From assembly GCF_002220775.1 (NCBI RefSeq), contig NZ_CP019685.1:1-64000 (forward strand): 64,000 nucleotides of DNA. Reading direction: 5' to 3'. The notes beneath the pieces were generated by a model, which saw only the letters and a program-made list of their open reading frames with translations, was not told the origin of the DNA and did no database searches. This document shows, one piece after another, positions 31,187 to 39,969 of the stretch; the first letter of the stretch is position 1, and every line of letters starts with the position of its first letter. The position numbers were made by a program, and so were the translations under genes. This stretch comes from Campylobacter sputorum. GTDB taxonomy: Bacteria > Campylobacterota > Campylobacteria > Campylobacterales > Campylobacteraceae.

Positions 31187-32605
31187 ATGTTTGAAACAGT
31201 TATCGGACTAGAAGTTCATTGTCAGTTAAATACAAAAACAAAAATTTTCTGCTCATGTTCTACTAGTTTTGGAGATGAGGCAAATACTCATGTTTGTCCA
31301 GTTTGTTTAGGGCTTCCTGGTGCATTGCCTGTTTTAAATAAAGAAGCTGTAAAAAAAGCTATAAGTTTCGGTTCGGCTATAAATGCAACTATAAATAAGC
31401 GTTCAATGTTTGATAGAAAGAACTATTTTTATCCAGATCTTCCAAAAGCTTATCAAATTTCACAATTTAACATTCCGATAGTAGAAAAAGGCGAACTTTT
31501 TATAAATGTTAATAATGAAACAAAGAAAATAGGCATAACAAGGGCACATCTTGAAGAGGACGCTGGCAAAAATACACATGAAGACTCTAGAAGTTTGGTT
31601 GATTTAAATAGAGCTGGAACACCACTTCTTGAGATAGTAAGTGAGCCTGATATGAGAAGTAGTGATGAAGCTGTTGCGTATCTTAAAAAGCTGCACTCCA
31701 TTTTGAGGTTTTTAAATATAAGTGATGCAAATATGCAAGAAGGTAGTTTTAGGTGTGATGTAAATGTTAGCATTAGACCAAAAGGCGATGAAAAATTCTA
31801 CACCAGAGTTGAGATAAAAAACTTAAATTCGTTTAGATTTATACAAAAAGCTATAGAATTTGAAGTTGATCGCCAAATAGCAGCTTGGGAAGACGGTGTT
31901 TATGATAAAGAAGTTGTTCAAGAAACTAGACTTTTTGATACCATAAATTTAACAACTAGATCAATGCGTTCAAAAGAAGATAGTGCAGAGTATCGATATT
32001 TTCCAGATCCAGACTTGTTACCACTTATAATACCTGATGAAATTTTAGAAGAGTGTAAGAAAATACCCGAACTTCCTGATGAGAAAAAACAAAGATATAT
32101 TAATGAGCTTGGAATAAAAGAAAGCGATGCCGAGGTTCTTATAAGCGAATATGAAATGGCTCTTTATTTTGAAGATCTTATCAAAGCAGGGCATGAGCCA
32201 AAATTATGTGTTACTTGGCTAAGTGTTGAGCTTCTTGGTAGACTTAAAAATGGTGCTACAATTGCTACAAGTCCAGTTAATAGTGCAAAAATGAGTGAGT
32301 TATTATCTAAAATAGAAGATAACACAATATCTCAAAAAGCCGCAAAAGAGATACTAGATGAACTTATGCAAAATGGTGGAAATGTAGATGATATCATAGA
32401 TAGGCTTGGCTTAAAACAAGTTAGCGATGATAGCTCGATTTTAGCTGCCATAGATGAAGTGTTAGCACAAAATAGTGATAAAGTTGATGAGTATAAAAGT
32501 GGTAAAGATAAGCTTTTTGGCTTCTTTGTAGGGCAAGTTATGAAAGCTGGAAAAGGTGCATTTAATCCAGCTAAAGTTAATGAGCTTTTAAAACAAAGAC
32601 TATGA
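31187..32605 (+). CDS. gatB: Aspartyl/glutamyl-tRNA(Asn/Gln) amidotransferase subunit B
   Basis: GatB with GatA and GatC converts misacylated Glu-tRNA(Gln) or Asp-tRNA(Asn) to the amide form. The 472-residue protein shows the family start [21 protein letters not shown], cysteines of the zinc site (CSCS and CPVCLGLPG), [10 protein letters not shown], and the C-terminal YqeY-like tail ending [23 protein letters not shown]-type sequence. AAAGG precedes the ATG. It overlaps gpsA by four bases. Confidence 0.97.
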   Translation: MFETVIGLEVHCQLNTKTKIFCSCSTSFGDEANTHVCPVCLGLPGALPVLNKEAVKKAISFGSAINATINKRSMFDRKNYFYPDLPKAYQISQFNIPIVEKGELFINVNNETKKIGITRAHLEEDAGKNTHEDSRSLVDLNRAGTPLLEIVSEPDMRSSDEAVAYLKKLHSILRFLNISDANMQEGSFRCDVNVSIRPKGDEKFYTRVEIKNLNSFRFIQKAIEFEVDRQIAAWEDGVYDKEVVQETRLFDTINLTTRSMRSKEDSAEYRYFPDPDLLPLIIPDEILEECKKIPELPDEKKQRYINELGIKESDAEVLISEYEMALYFEDLIKAGHEPKLCVTWLSVELLGRLKNGATIATSPVNSAKMSELLSKIEDNTISQKAAKEILDELMQNGGNVDDIIDRLGLKQVSDDSSILAAIDEVLAQNSDKVDEYKSGKDKLFGFFVGQVMKAGKGAFNPAKVNELLKQRL

Positions 32606-33495
32606 AAATAGCAGTTATAGGTGCGGGAAAGTGGGGAAGTGCACTTTTTAATGCACTTAGCAAAAAAAATGATTGTGTTATAACTTCAAGAAGTGCTAGA
32701 GATATTTCAAATTTTGTTAGTATAGATGAGGCACTAAATGCTGAGATTCTTGTTTTTGCACTTTCTAGCCAACACACAAGAGAATTTTTACAAACTCATT
32801 TTGTAAATAAAAATCAAAAAATTTTAGTTGCTTCAAAAGGTATAGAAGCCGGTAGTGGAATGTTTTTAAATGAAATTTTTGAAAATTTTATGGATGCTAA
32901 AAATTTAGCATATCTTTCCGGTCCTAGTTTTGCTACTGAGGTTTTAGCTGAACTTCCTTGTGCTTTAGTGATTAGTTCACAAAATTTAAGTTTGTGCAAT
33001 AAACTTGGCGAGTTATTTCCAAGTAAATACATGAAAATTTACTCATCAAATGATGTAGTAGGTGCTGAAATTTGCGGAGCGTATAAAAATGTATTAGCTA
33101 TAGCAAGCGGGGTTTGTGATGGCTTAAAACTTGGCAATAATGCAAGAGCTAGTCTTATATCAAGAGGTTTAATAGAAATGTCAAGATTTGGCAAATTCTT
33201 TGGTGCAAAAGATGAAACATTTATGGGACTAAGTGGAGCTGGAGATCTGTTTTTAACTGCTTCGAGTGTGCTTTCAAGAAATTATAGAGTAGGTATGGGT
33301 TTAGCTTGTAAAAAAGACATAAAAACTATTTTAAATGAGATAAATGAAGTTGCAGAAGGAGTTGAAACTGCTAAAGCTATACAAAATATAGCTCAAAAAT
33401 ATTGTATTTACACACCTATAGTAAATGAAGTAGTTTCAATGATAAATGGTAAAAGTCCAACAGAGTGTCTTTGTGATTTGTTAAGAAAAAAATGA
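32602..33495 (+). CDS. gpsA: Glycerol-3-phosphate dehydrogenase [NAD(P)+]
   Basis: GpsA reduces dihydroxyacetone phosphate to sn-glycerol 3-phosphate for phospholipid synthesis. The 297-residue protein has the N-terminal Rossmann motif [11 protein letters not shown], the [10 protein letters not shown] segment, the catalytic lysine region [17 protein letters not shown] and [10 protein letters not shown]. The start overlaps the gatB stop (ATGA) and the end overlaps the NagZ-like gene. Confidence 0.96.
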   Translation: MKIAVIGAGKWGSALFNALSKKNDCVITSRSARDISNFVSIDEALNAEILVFALSSQHTREFLQTHFVNKNQKILVASKGIEAGSGMFLNEIFENFMDAKNLAYLSGPSFATEVLAELPCALVISSQNLSLCNKLGELFPSKYMKIYSSNDVVGAEICGAYKNVLAIASGVCDGLKLGNNARASLISRGLIEMSRFGKFFGAKDETFMGLSGAGDLFLTASSVLSRNYRVGMGLACKKDIKTILNEINEVAEGVETAKAIQNIAQKYCIYTPIVNEVVSMINGKSPTECLCDLLRKK

Positions 33496-34463
33496 GAATA
33501 ATTTTTATATTTTTGCTTATTTTATCCCTCTCTTTTTGTGATCAAAATAATACAAAACCATCATTAAAGCGAATGATTGGACAAATGATTGTCGTGGGTT
33601 TTGACGCTACAAGTGTGCATTCCAAAGAGTTTAAACAGCTTTTAAAAGATTTATCTTATGGGCGAATTGGCGGGATAATTTTACTTGAAAAAAATTTTCA
33701 AGACAAAGAGCAGTTATTAACTTTAATAAACAAAATTAGACATATTTCAACAACTCTTCCGCCATTTTTAGGCATAGATGAAAAAACTATTTATAAACTA
33801 AACTCAAACTACATTGGTTATGATATGCTAGAAAATATGGCTATAAACTCAAAACCAGTAAAAACTCTATATTCAAATATTGCTAATGATATAAAAAGCT
33901 ATAGTATAAATTTAAATTTAGCGCCAAATGTTAATACAAAAAATAAAATTTTAAAAAATAATCAAATTAGTGCATATGCAAATGAGTTTATAGATATTTT
34001 TACTCAAAAAAATATAATTCCTGTTATGAAATATTTTCCTAGCGATGATAGTGCAAAAATTTATGATTATAGTGATTTAAAAGTTTACTTTGATATGATA
34101 TCACAGCGAAAAATAGATATTATAATGAGTTCAAGTGCTAAATTTTCAAATTTAGATCCAAATAATGAAGCTTGTTTTTCAGATATCATTTTAGATGGTA
34201 TTTTAAGGAAAGAACTTGGGTTTAATGGAGTGATAATGAGTGATGATTTGCTAAAAACTGGCAATATTACTCAAAATGTTCTAAAAGCCCTAATAGCTGG
34301 AAATGATATAGTATTTGTAAGCTCAAATTTACACAATAATAAAATCTTAGCAAATGAGATGGTAAGTGCTATAAATAAAGCTGTGATTAATGGCAAAATT
34401 TCAAGCAAACAGATAGAAAGCTCATATTTGCGTATCAAAAAATTAAAAGAAAATTTGAGATAA
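33492..34463 (+). CDS. Diverged NagZ-like glycoside hydrolase family 3 protein
   Basis: The 323-residue product starts with a Sec-like signal (ends near SLSFC), then follows the family 3 barrel: MIGQMIVVGFD, YGRIGGIILL and FNGVIMSDDLL, where the last motif keeps the nucleophile Asp. Two hallmarks are altered: the substrate loop IDQEGGxVxR reads IDEKTIYKLNS, and KHFPGHG reads KYFPSDD, losing the acid/base histidine. It may be inactive on muropeptides or have a new substrate. It shares an operon with gatB and gpsA and faces the next gene with a nine-base gap. Confidence 0.75.
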   Translation: MRIIFIFLLILSLSFCDQNNTKPSLKRMIGQMIVVGFDATSVHSKEFKQLLKDLSYGRIGGIILLEKNFQDKEQLLTLINKIRHISTTLPPFLGIDEKTIYKLNSNYIGYDMLENMAINSKPVKTLYSNIANDIKSYSINLNLAPNVNTKNKILKNNQISAYANEFIDIFTQKNIIPVMKYFPSDDSAKIYDYSDLKVYFDMISQRKIDIIMSSSAKFSNLDPNNEACFSDIILDGILRKELGFNGVIMSDDLLKTGNITQNVLKALIAGNDIVFVSSNLHNNKILANEMVSAINKAVINGKISSKQIESSYLRIKKLKENLR

Positions 34464-34472
34464 ATTTTATTT

Positions 34473-34889
34473 TTACATCTCTTTTTTGTAAGTTAGCATT
34501 AGATTATTTCTTAATCTATCGGCATTTTTTTCACCATTTTTTGTATTAGTGCTTATAAATTTATCAATTTTATCTAAAAAAGTAAAAAGCGAGTTTTCCC
34601 AAATTTTACTATCTTTACGATTTGTATTCATAGTTTGTATAAATTTAAGCTCTTTTATAAAATCATCTATTTTTTCATCAAATTCGCTTTTGCTTATTAA
34701 ATTTAAACTCTCATCATTTAAAAACTGCTCTTTAAAGCCCATAAGCTCGTTATTTATAGCTTCACAGAATTTATTATACATGTTAGTATCGTTTGGATCT
34801 TCATCTATTTTTTTGGTTAATTTATTTATCTGTATATACATAACTATGGCAACCATTATGGCTATTGTTATCATTAGTCCTAAATTCAC
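34473..34889 (-). CDS. Small membrane-anchored hypothetical protein
   Basis: The 138-residue product has one N-terminal span (MITIAIMVAIVMYIQI) and an acidic-basic helical remainder with coiled-coil character. I recognise no family. Its start overlaps the rarD stop by four bases, so it is translationally coupled to that transporter. Confidence 0.65.
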   Translation of the reverse strand: MNLGLMITIAIMVAIVMYIQINKLTKKIDEDPNDTNMYNKFCEAINNELMGFKEQFLNDESLNLISKSEFDEKIDDFIKELKFIQTMNTNRKDSKIWENSLFTFLDKIDKFISTNTKNGEKNADRLRNNLMLTYKKEM

Positions 34890-35764
34890 TCTTTTTTCCT
34901 TTTTATCCCATCAAAGCTTACTATAAAAAGTCCAAGCCAAATAAGGCTAAAGCTTATTATTTTACTAATTCCAAGATTTTCATTATACAAAAAAACAGCT
35001 ATTAGCATGCTTAGTGTTGGAGAAATGTATTGCATATAACCAATTGTGGATAATTTTAATCTAATTGCGGCTGAGTTGAATGTAAGAAGCGGTAGAATTG
35101 TTACTATGCCACATATCATTAATAAAATTCCATTTACATTAAAAGCAAAAGAACTTTGATTGTTTATGCCTAAATATGTTAGATAAATTATACCTATTGG
35201 AAATATTAGCATAGTTTCTACAAAAAGTCCTTCAAGAGATGGAACACTTATTTTTTTGTGAAGTAAACCATAAATTGCAAATGAAAGTGGTAAAGCTATG
35301 GAAATTATAGGTAATTCTCCCATATCAATAACTTGTATGCAAATTGCAATAAAGACTAAAAATACTGAAAATTTAGCAGCTATTGATAATTTTTCTTTTA
35401 AAAAAATAGCAGCAAGGAGTATAGACAAAAGCGGATTTATAAAATACCCTAAACTTGTTTGTAAAATTCTATCTGTTGTTATAGCGTAGATAAAAATTCC
35501 CCAGTTTGTTGCTATTAGTAATCCACATAAAAATAGCATTAAGACTATTTTTTTATCACGAAGTATGATTTTTAAATTTAAAAGCCTATTTTTTACTCTA
35601 AGAAGTATTATTAAAATAACAAAAGACCATATTATCCTATGGGCTAAAATTTCAACAGCACCAATATTTTCAAGAAGTTTAAAATATATAGGAAAAACTC
35701 CCCACATTACAAATGTAGAAAGCCCGTATATAAAGCCTTTTGTAGTTTCGTTTTGTATTTTCAT
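34886..35764 (-). CDS. rarD: RarD-type EamA-family transporter
   Basis: The 292-residue protein has about ten membrane spans in two EamA repeats and the RarD hallmarks GLSTFVMWGVFPIYFKLL at the N-terminus, HRIIWSF and ATNWGIFIYAI. RarD proteins are permeases of the drug/metabolite superfamily with uncertain substrates. It is the first gene of a two-gene unit with the membrane-anchored protein. Confidence 0.88.
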   Translation of the reverse strand: MKIQNETTKGFIYGLSTFVMWGVFPIYFKLLENIGAVEILAHRIIWSFVILIILLRVKNRLLNLKIILRDKKIVLMLFLCGLLIATNWGIFIYAITTDRILQTSLGYFINPLLSILLAAIFLKEKLSIAAKFSVFLVFIAICIQVIDMGELPIISIALPLSFAIYGLLHKKISVPSLEGLFVETMLIFPIGIIYLTYLGINNQSSFAFNVNGILLMICGIVTILPLLTFNSAAIRLKLSTIGYMQYISPTLSMLIAVFLYNENLGISKIISFSLIWLGLFIVSFDGIKRKKE

Positions 35765-35799
35765 TTTTGAATTTTAAACTAAATTTATAAATATTTTAT

Positions 35800-36864
35800 C
35801 TATCTACTTATAATTTTATTTCTGCCTTTTTTCTTAGCCTCATAAAGCAGTTCATCTACTCTTACTAAGCATTTATCTATATCATCATCTTTCATGTATT
35901 GAGTTAATCCTATGCTAGTAGTTATTGGTTTATTATTTGGTAAAAATAGCTGTTTTTCGGTATTTTTTATAATTCTGTCTGCTACTTTTTGTGCTTTTTC
36001 TAAAGTAGCTCTAGGAAGTATTATTAAAAATTCTTCTCCTCCGTATCTTATACAAATATCATTTTCGCGACAAGAGTTCTTTAAAATTTTTGCGAATTTT
36101 ATAAGGATTTCATCGCCAACTTTATGACCATATGTATCATTTACTTTTTTAAAAAAGTCTAAATCAGCCATCAATACGCAAAATTCTACACCCTTTTCCT
36201 TAAAAAGATTGCTAAAAAATTGCATTTCATCAATTAAAATAGAGCGTCTATAAAGTCCAGTGAGAAGATCTAATTTAGAGTTTTCTTCTATTATTTTATT
36301 TGTGATTTTTAACTTGTTTATAGTTTGGGTTAACTCTACTTCTATCTGTTTTTCTCTTGTTATATCCACAATTTCACCTATTAATCCTCTTTGATGAGAG
36401 TTATTTATATGAAAACCCTTACTCCAACAAAGCGAAATTTTTGATTCGCCTGTTTTCATTTTAAATGTTGTGCAGTAGTGATGAATGCTTGCGTTTTCTA
36501 TAAGTTTTAAATCTTCTTTTTGATAAGCCTCTTTTGCGCTAGGTGCTAAATGATCAAGTTCTAAAACGCTTTTTGATATAAAATTTTCTTTTTTTATACC
36601 AAAAAATTTTTCATAAGCTTTGTTGAAAAATATAAATTTAGCATTTTTATCTTTTATGAAAACTGGATTTGGTAGATAATCAATTGCATTTTTGTAAAAT
36701 TCTAAATCTTCTTTGGTTTTTATTAGATCTTGTGAAATTTGTTCAAATTTATTTTTTAGAGGTTGCAAAATTTCTAAAATTTCTTCATCTAAATCATTCC
36801 AATTTATGGTTTTTGATTTATCTATCTTTTGAGACCATAATTTGAGGCTTTTTAAAGGTTCCAC
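35800..36864 (-). CDS. PAS-GGDEF diguanylate cyclase
   Basis: The 354-residue cytoplasmic protein has a helical N-terminus, a PAS domain (residues about 60-180, with YLPNPVFIKDKNAKFIFFNKAYEKFFGI) and an active-looking GGDEF domain with LTGLYRR, LMADLDFFKKVNDTYGHKVGDE and RYGGEEF near residue 270, so it should make c-di-GMP. The only plausible start is GTG 36864, whose first G is the last base of a G10 tract; an in-frame TAA lies just before the tract and no upstream ATG reads through it. The tract therefore sits in the leader, where its length could set expression. Confidence 0.9.
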   Translation of the reverse strand: MEPLKSLKLWSQKIDKSKTINWNDLDEEILEILQPLKNKFEQISQDLIKTKEDLEFYKNAIDYLPNPVFIKDKNAKFIFFNKAYEKFFGIKKENFISKSVLELDHLAPSAKEAYQKEDLKLIENASIHHYCTTFKMKTGESKISLCWSKGFHINNSHQRGLIGEIVDITREKQIEVELTQTINKLKITNKIIEENSKLDLLTGLYRRSILIDEMQFFSNLFKEKGVEFCVLMADLDFFKKVNDTYGHKVGDEILIKFAKILKNSCRENDICIRYGGEEFLIILPRATLEKAQKVADRIIKNTEKQLFLPNNKPITTSIGLTQYMKDDDIDKCLVRVDELLYEAKKKGRNKIISR

Positions 36865-36873
36865 CCCCCCCCC
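36864..36873 (-). repeat. G10 homopolymer tract at the start codon of the diguanylate cyclase
   Basis: Ten consecutive C on the plus strand (G on the coding strand) are followed by eight T (A8 on the coding strand, 36874-36881). It is the only G/C run of this length in the window. Tracts of eight to eleven G are the classic contingency loci of Campylobacter. Here the tract ends in the GTG start codon and can also act as the ribosome site, so slippage would alter leader length and not reading frame. Confidence 0.9.
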
Positions 36874-36883
36874 TTTTTTTTAT

Positions 36884-36889
36884 ATTATA
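36884..36889 (-). promoter_or_regulatory. -10 box of the diguanylate cyclase, immediately upstream of the A8G10 tract
   Basis: On the minus strand these bases read TATAAT. Transcription starting about seven bases downstream would begin inside the A8 run, so the entire leader would be a few A followed by G10. The remaining spacer up to the DAHP synthase start at 37165 is very AT-rich and must hold the divergent promoter, but I see no further structure in it. Confidence 0.5.
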
Positions 36890-37164
36890 TGTATTTTTAC
36901 ATATTAGCCCTTTATGTATGATTAAATTAGAAATTAATATATTTTTTTATCAATACATTAAATATATTTGTAAATTTACTATATTTTTTAAATTTATCAA
37001 GATTTTAATCAAATTACTAAACTTTTTTATTCATAAATCTAAATTAAAGTTTAAAAAAACTAAGTATAATATTAAAGTTTAAAAAATGTAGTAGAAAAAT
37101 AAATTATTATTTTTTTATATGAGCAATACAGCATATAAATAAAAATTATTTTTAAAGGAATTTT

Positions 37165-38502
37165 ATGAGTTGGACAATGAATAGTTGGAGAAATTTTAGG
37201 GCACTTCAACAACCACAATATGACAATATAGATGAATTAAAAGCTGTTGAAAAAAAGCTAAATTCCCTTCCTCCTTTAATATTTGCAGGTGAGGTTAGAA
37301 ATTTAAAAGAAAATTTAAAATATGTAAATAATGGAAATGCTTTCTTGCTTCAAGGTGGTGATTGTGCTGAGAGTTTTTTAAATTTTAGTGCGGTAAATAT
37401 CAGAGATATGTTTAAAGTTATTTTGCAAATGGCTATAGTTCTTACTTATAGCGGTGGTAAACCAGTTGTTAAGATAGGTAGAGTTGCTGGGCAATTTGCA
37501 AAACCAAGAAGTAGCGATTTTGAAGAACAAAACGGCATAAAACTCCCAAGCTATAGAGGAGATATCATAAATGGTTTTGATTTTGATGAAATTTCAAGAA
37601 TTCCTAATCCAAACAGAATGATAGATGCGTATAATCAAAGTGCGGCAACTTTGAACTTACTTAGAGCATTTTCACGCGGTGGTTTAGCAGATTTGCACGA
37701 GATACAAAAGTGGAATGTCGGTTTTATAGCTAAAACTGATCTTGATAAAAAATATCATGATTTATGTGAAAATTTATCTCAAACTCTTAAGTTTATGGAA
37801 GCTTGTGGAATAAATTCAAAAAATACCCAAGCAATAAATGAAACTATACTATATACATCCCATGAGGCACTTTTGCTTCCTTACGAAGAAGCACTTACTA
37901 GAGTTGATAGTTTAACTGGCGAAATTTATGACTGCTCTGCTCATATGCTTTGGATAGGAGAAAGAACTCGTGGGATAGATGATGCGCATGTTCATTTTTT
38001 AAGCGGTGTTAAAAATCCAATTGGTGTAAAAATAGGACCTGATGGAAGTAGTGATGATATTTTAAAACTCAGTGATATTTTAAATCCCCAAAATGAAGCT
38101 GGTAAATTTAATATTATCATTAGAATGGGTTCTGATAAGATAAATGATAGACTTCCAAAGATATTTAAAAATATCGCTAAAGAGAAAAGAAATATAATTT
38201 TTAGCATTGATCCAATGCATGGAAACACTGTAAAAACAACAAATAATTATAAAACTAGGGAATTTGATAAAATTTTAAGCGAAGTAAAATCATTTTTTGA
38301 AATTGCAAAAAGTGAAGGTATAAATCCAGGAGGAATTCATTTAGAAATGACAGGACAGGATGTTACAGAATGCACGGGCGGTATATTTAAGCTAACGCAA
38401 GATGAGTTAGCTAGTAGATACGAAACCCAGTGCGATCCAAGATTGAATGCAAATCAAGCTTTAGAGCTTGCATTTTTGATAGCAGATGAGCTAAAATCAT
38501 AA
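37165..38502 (+). CDS. aroG: Class II 3-deoxy-7-phosphoheptulonate (DAHP) synthase
   Basis: The enzyme condenses phosphoenolpyruvate with erythrose 4-phosphate, the first step to chorismate. The 445-residue protein is of the plant-like class II type: QGGDCAESF near residue 67 with the metal-binding cysteine, RVAGQFAKPRSSDFE, SHEALLLPYEEALTR, GERTRGIDDAHVHF and the C-terminal EMTGQDVTECTGG. AAAGGA precedes the ATG. Confidence 0.95.
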   Translation: MSWTMNSWRNFRALQQPQYDNIDELKAVEKKLNSLPPLIFAGEVRNLKENLKYVNNGNAFLLQGGDCAESFLNFSAVNIRDMFKVILQMAIVLTYSGGKPVVKIGRVAGQFAKPRSSDFEEQNGIKLPSYRGDIINGFDFDEISRIPNPNRMIDAYNQSAATLNLLRAFSRGGLADLHEIQKWNVGFIAKTDLDKKYHDLCENLSQTLKFMEACGINSKNTQAINETILYTSHEALLLPYEEALTRVDSLTGEIYDCSAHMLWIGERTRGIDDAHVHFLSGVKNPIGVKIGPDGSSDDILKLSDILNPQNEAGKFNIIIRMGSDKINDRLPKIFKNIAKEKRNIIFSIDPMHGNTVKTTNNYKTREFDKILSEVKSFFEIAKSEGINPGGIHLEMTGQDVTECTGGIFKLTQDELASRYETQCDPRLNANQALELAFLIADELKS

Positions 38503-38503
38503 A

Positions 38504-38570
38504 TTTATCAATTTCAAGCAAATTTTCTTTTTCTTAAAAAGTAAAAGTTTTCTTGCTTGGAATTGATAAA
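38504..38570. repeat. Long inverted repeat after the DAHP synthase gene
   Basis: TTTATCAATTTCAAGCAA at 38504-38521 pairs with TTGCTTGGAATTGATAAA at 38553-38570 with one internal mismatch, and the intervening bases can extend the stem imperfectly. There is no good T-run on either side, so it may be a terminator of weak type or an RNA-processing hairpin. It sits between the DAHP synthase stop and the phosphoesterase start. Confidence 0.6.
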
Positions 38571-38613
38571 AAGAGTGATTTTGCTTTATAATAACTTTAT
38601 ATGAGGTTATATC

Positions 38614-39168
38614 ATGTTAATCTTGCATGCAAGTGATATCCATTGTGATAAATTTCTTATGGAAAAAATTCTTGATTTAAAATACGATGCTTTGTGTATA
38701 AGCGGAGATTTACTTGATGAGCCTTGTAGAATATCTATAGATCTACAAATAAAAACTTTTAAAAAGTTTTTCAAAAAACTAAGCAAGCCTATTTTGATAT
38801 GTAGTGGAAATCATGATTTAGATGCAAAATGGATAAAAGACATAAAAAAAGTTCATTGTGACGATATCAAGGATGTTAAAAAACTGAAATTTGGCTGTGT
38901 TCCTTTTGGTTGTGAAGATTTTTCTAAATTTAAAAAATGCGATGTTTTAGTAACACATGTGCCTCCATTTGGTTCTTTATGTTCATTTGATACTCATAAT
39001 TCAAAAGATTTAGGAGATAAATTTTTAACAAACGCATTGGGAGATGGAGTAATAAAACCTAAATTTATACTTTGCGGACATATTCATTATCCAAAAGAGA
39101 GATATGAAAAATTTCTTGGTGTGGAAATTTTAAATTCATCGTGTAATGTTTATGATATAAACATATAG
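38614..39168 (+). CDS. Calcineurin-like metallophosphoesterase
   Basis: The 184-residue protein shows the five metallophosphoesterase motifs in order: DIH near residue 8, GDLLD, GNHD, THVPP and GHIH. The substrate is unknown. It is close to the minimal length for a single domain. GAGG precedes the ATG. It is a single gene between the DAHP synthase and the TMAO reductase unit. Confidence 0.88.
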   Translation: MLILHASDIHCDKFLMEKILDLKYDALCISGDLLDEPCRISIDLQIKTFKKFFKKLSKPILICSGNHDLDAKWIKDIKKVHCDDIKDVKKLKFGCVPFGCEDFSKFKKCDVLVTHVPPFGSLCSFDTHNSKDLGDKFLTNALGDGVIKPKFILCGHIHYPKERYEKFLGVEILNSSCNVYDINI

Positions 39169-39340
39169 ATATATTAATTTTTAATACTTTTACTTTAATA
39201 AACTAAAATTATTATCAAAGCTTTGATTTTTGCGTATTTTATAATACTAATCTTCTATTTTTATTTGATTATCCATATTGTAAAGCTTAATTTTTTATTC
39301 TAAATTTAAAAATTATGCTATACATTAGTTTAAGTAATAT

Positions 39341-39352
39341 TAGTATATACTA
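39341..39352. promoter_or_regulatory. Palindrome TAGTATATACTA upstream of the cytochrome-TorA unit
   Basis: A perfect 12-base palindrome lies 41 bases before the cytochrome start codon in a gene-free, AT-rich 224-base spacer. It could be an operator or part of the promoter region of the respiratory operon; a palindrome of this base composition can also arise by chance. Confidence 0.3.
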
Positions 39353-39392
39353 TTTGCTAAATGATTTAATATATTTTTTTAAAGGAGAATTA

Positions 39393-39958
39393 GTGAAAAA
39401 ACTTTATTTGTATTAGTAATGTTAGTTAGTAGCTTATTTGCTAAAGATACTGTGTATTCAAACAAAGTAAAGTCAGTGTATCTTTCGCCAAATGATACAA
39501 AAGTTGCAGGAAGGCTTCTTCCAACAAATGCAATTAATATCTTAGAAGACAGCGAAAAGTTAGTTAAATTTGAGATTAAAGGTTTCGCAAATTCATCTAG
39601 TCCAAATATAATTTATCATAGCGATGGAGTTAGAATTTTAGCTCTTGCTTTTTCTAAAACATCAAAACCTGATATTAAAATCATAAAAACAGGCAAAGAT
39701 GGTGCGTGGAATGAAGTAAAAGTTGTTGCTTATACAACAAAAGGGGATTTTGAAAAAGATTTAAAACCTATGTTTGAAAAAGCATCTAGCCTTTATAAAA
39801 GTAACTGCTCTATGTGTCATGCTCTTCATGATATAAATCAATATAATGCAAATCAATGGCCATCTCTATTTAGATCTATGGTAAATAGAACCCCTATACA
39901 AAAAGATGATCACTGGCTTGTGATTGAGTATTTGCAAAAACATACGACCAATAAATAA
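39393..39958 (+). pseudogene. Monohaem cytochrome c of the TMAO/DMSO reductase unit, signal peptide frameshifted
   Basis: The body of this protein is open to 39958 and carries one haem c motif, CSMCH, near its end; it resembles the cytochrome encoded beside the TorA-type reductase in C. jejuni (Cj0265c, from memory). The GTG start at 39393 follows AAAGGAG, but the frame breaks after the A6 run at 39396-39401. With A7 the protein would begin MKKTLFVLVMLVSSLFA, a textbook Sec signal. From the first in-frame ATG (39419) the signal is truncated to about eight residues, so export and haem attachment should fail. The tract could be variable or misread. Confidence 0.8.
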
Positions 39959-39969
39959 GGAGGATAAAT

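Noticed and set aside
36874-36900. Reading the cyclase through the G10 tract from an upstream start, as a coding contingency locus
   Set aside because: All three upstream frames meet stops before any ATG, GTG or TTG that could serve; the frame of the gene has TAA right before the tract.
38504-38570. Calling the inverted repeat a bidirectional terminator
   Set aside because: There is no T-run adequate for termination on either strand, so it is listed only as a repeat.
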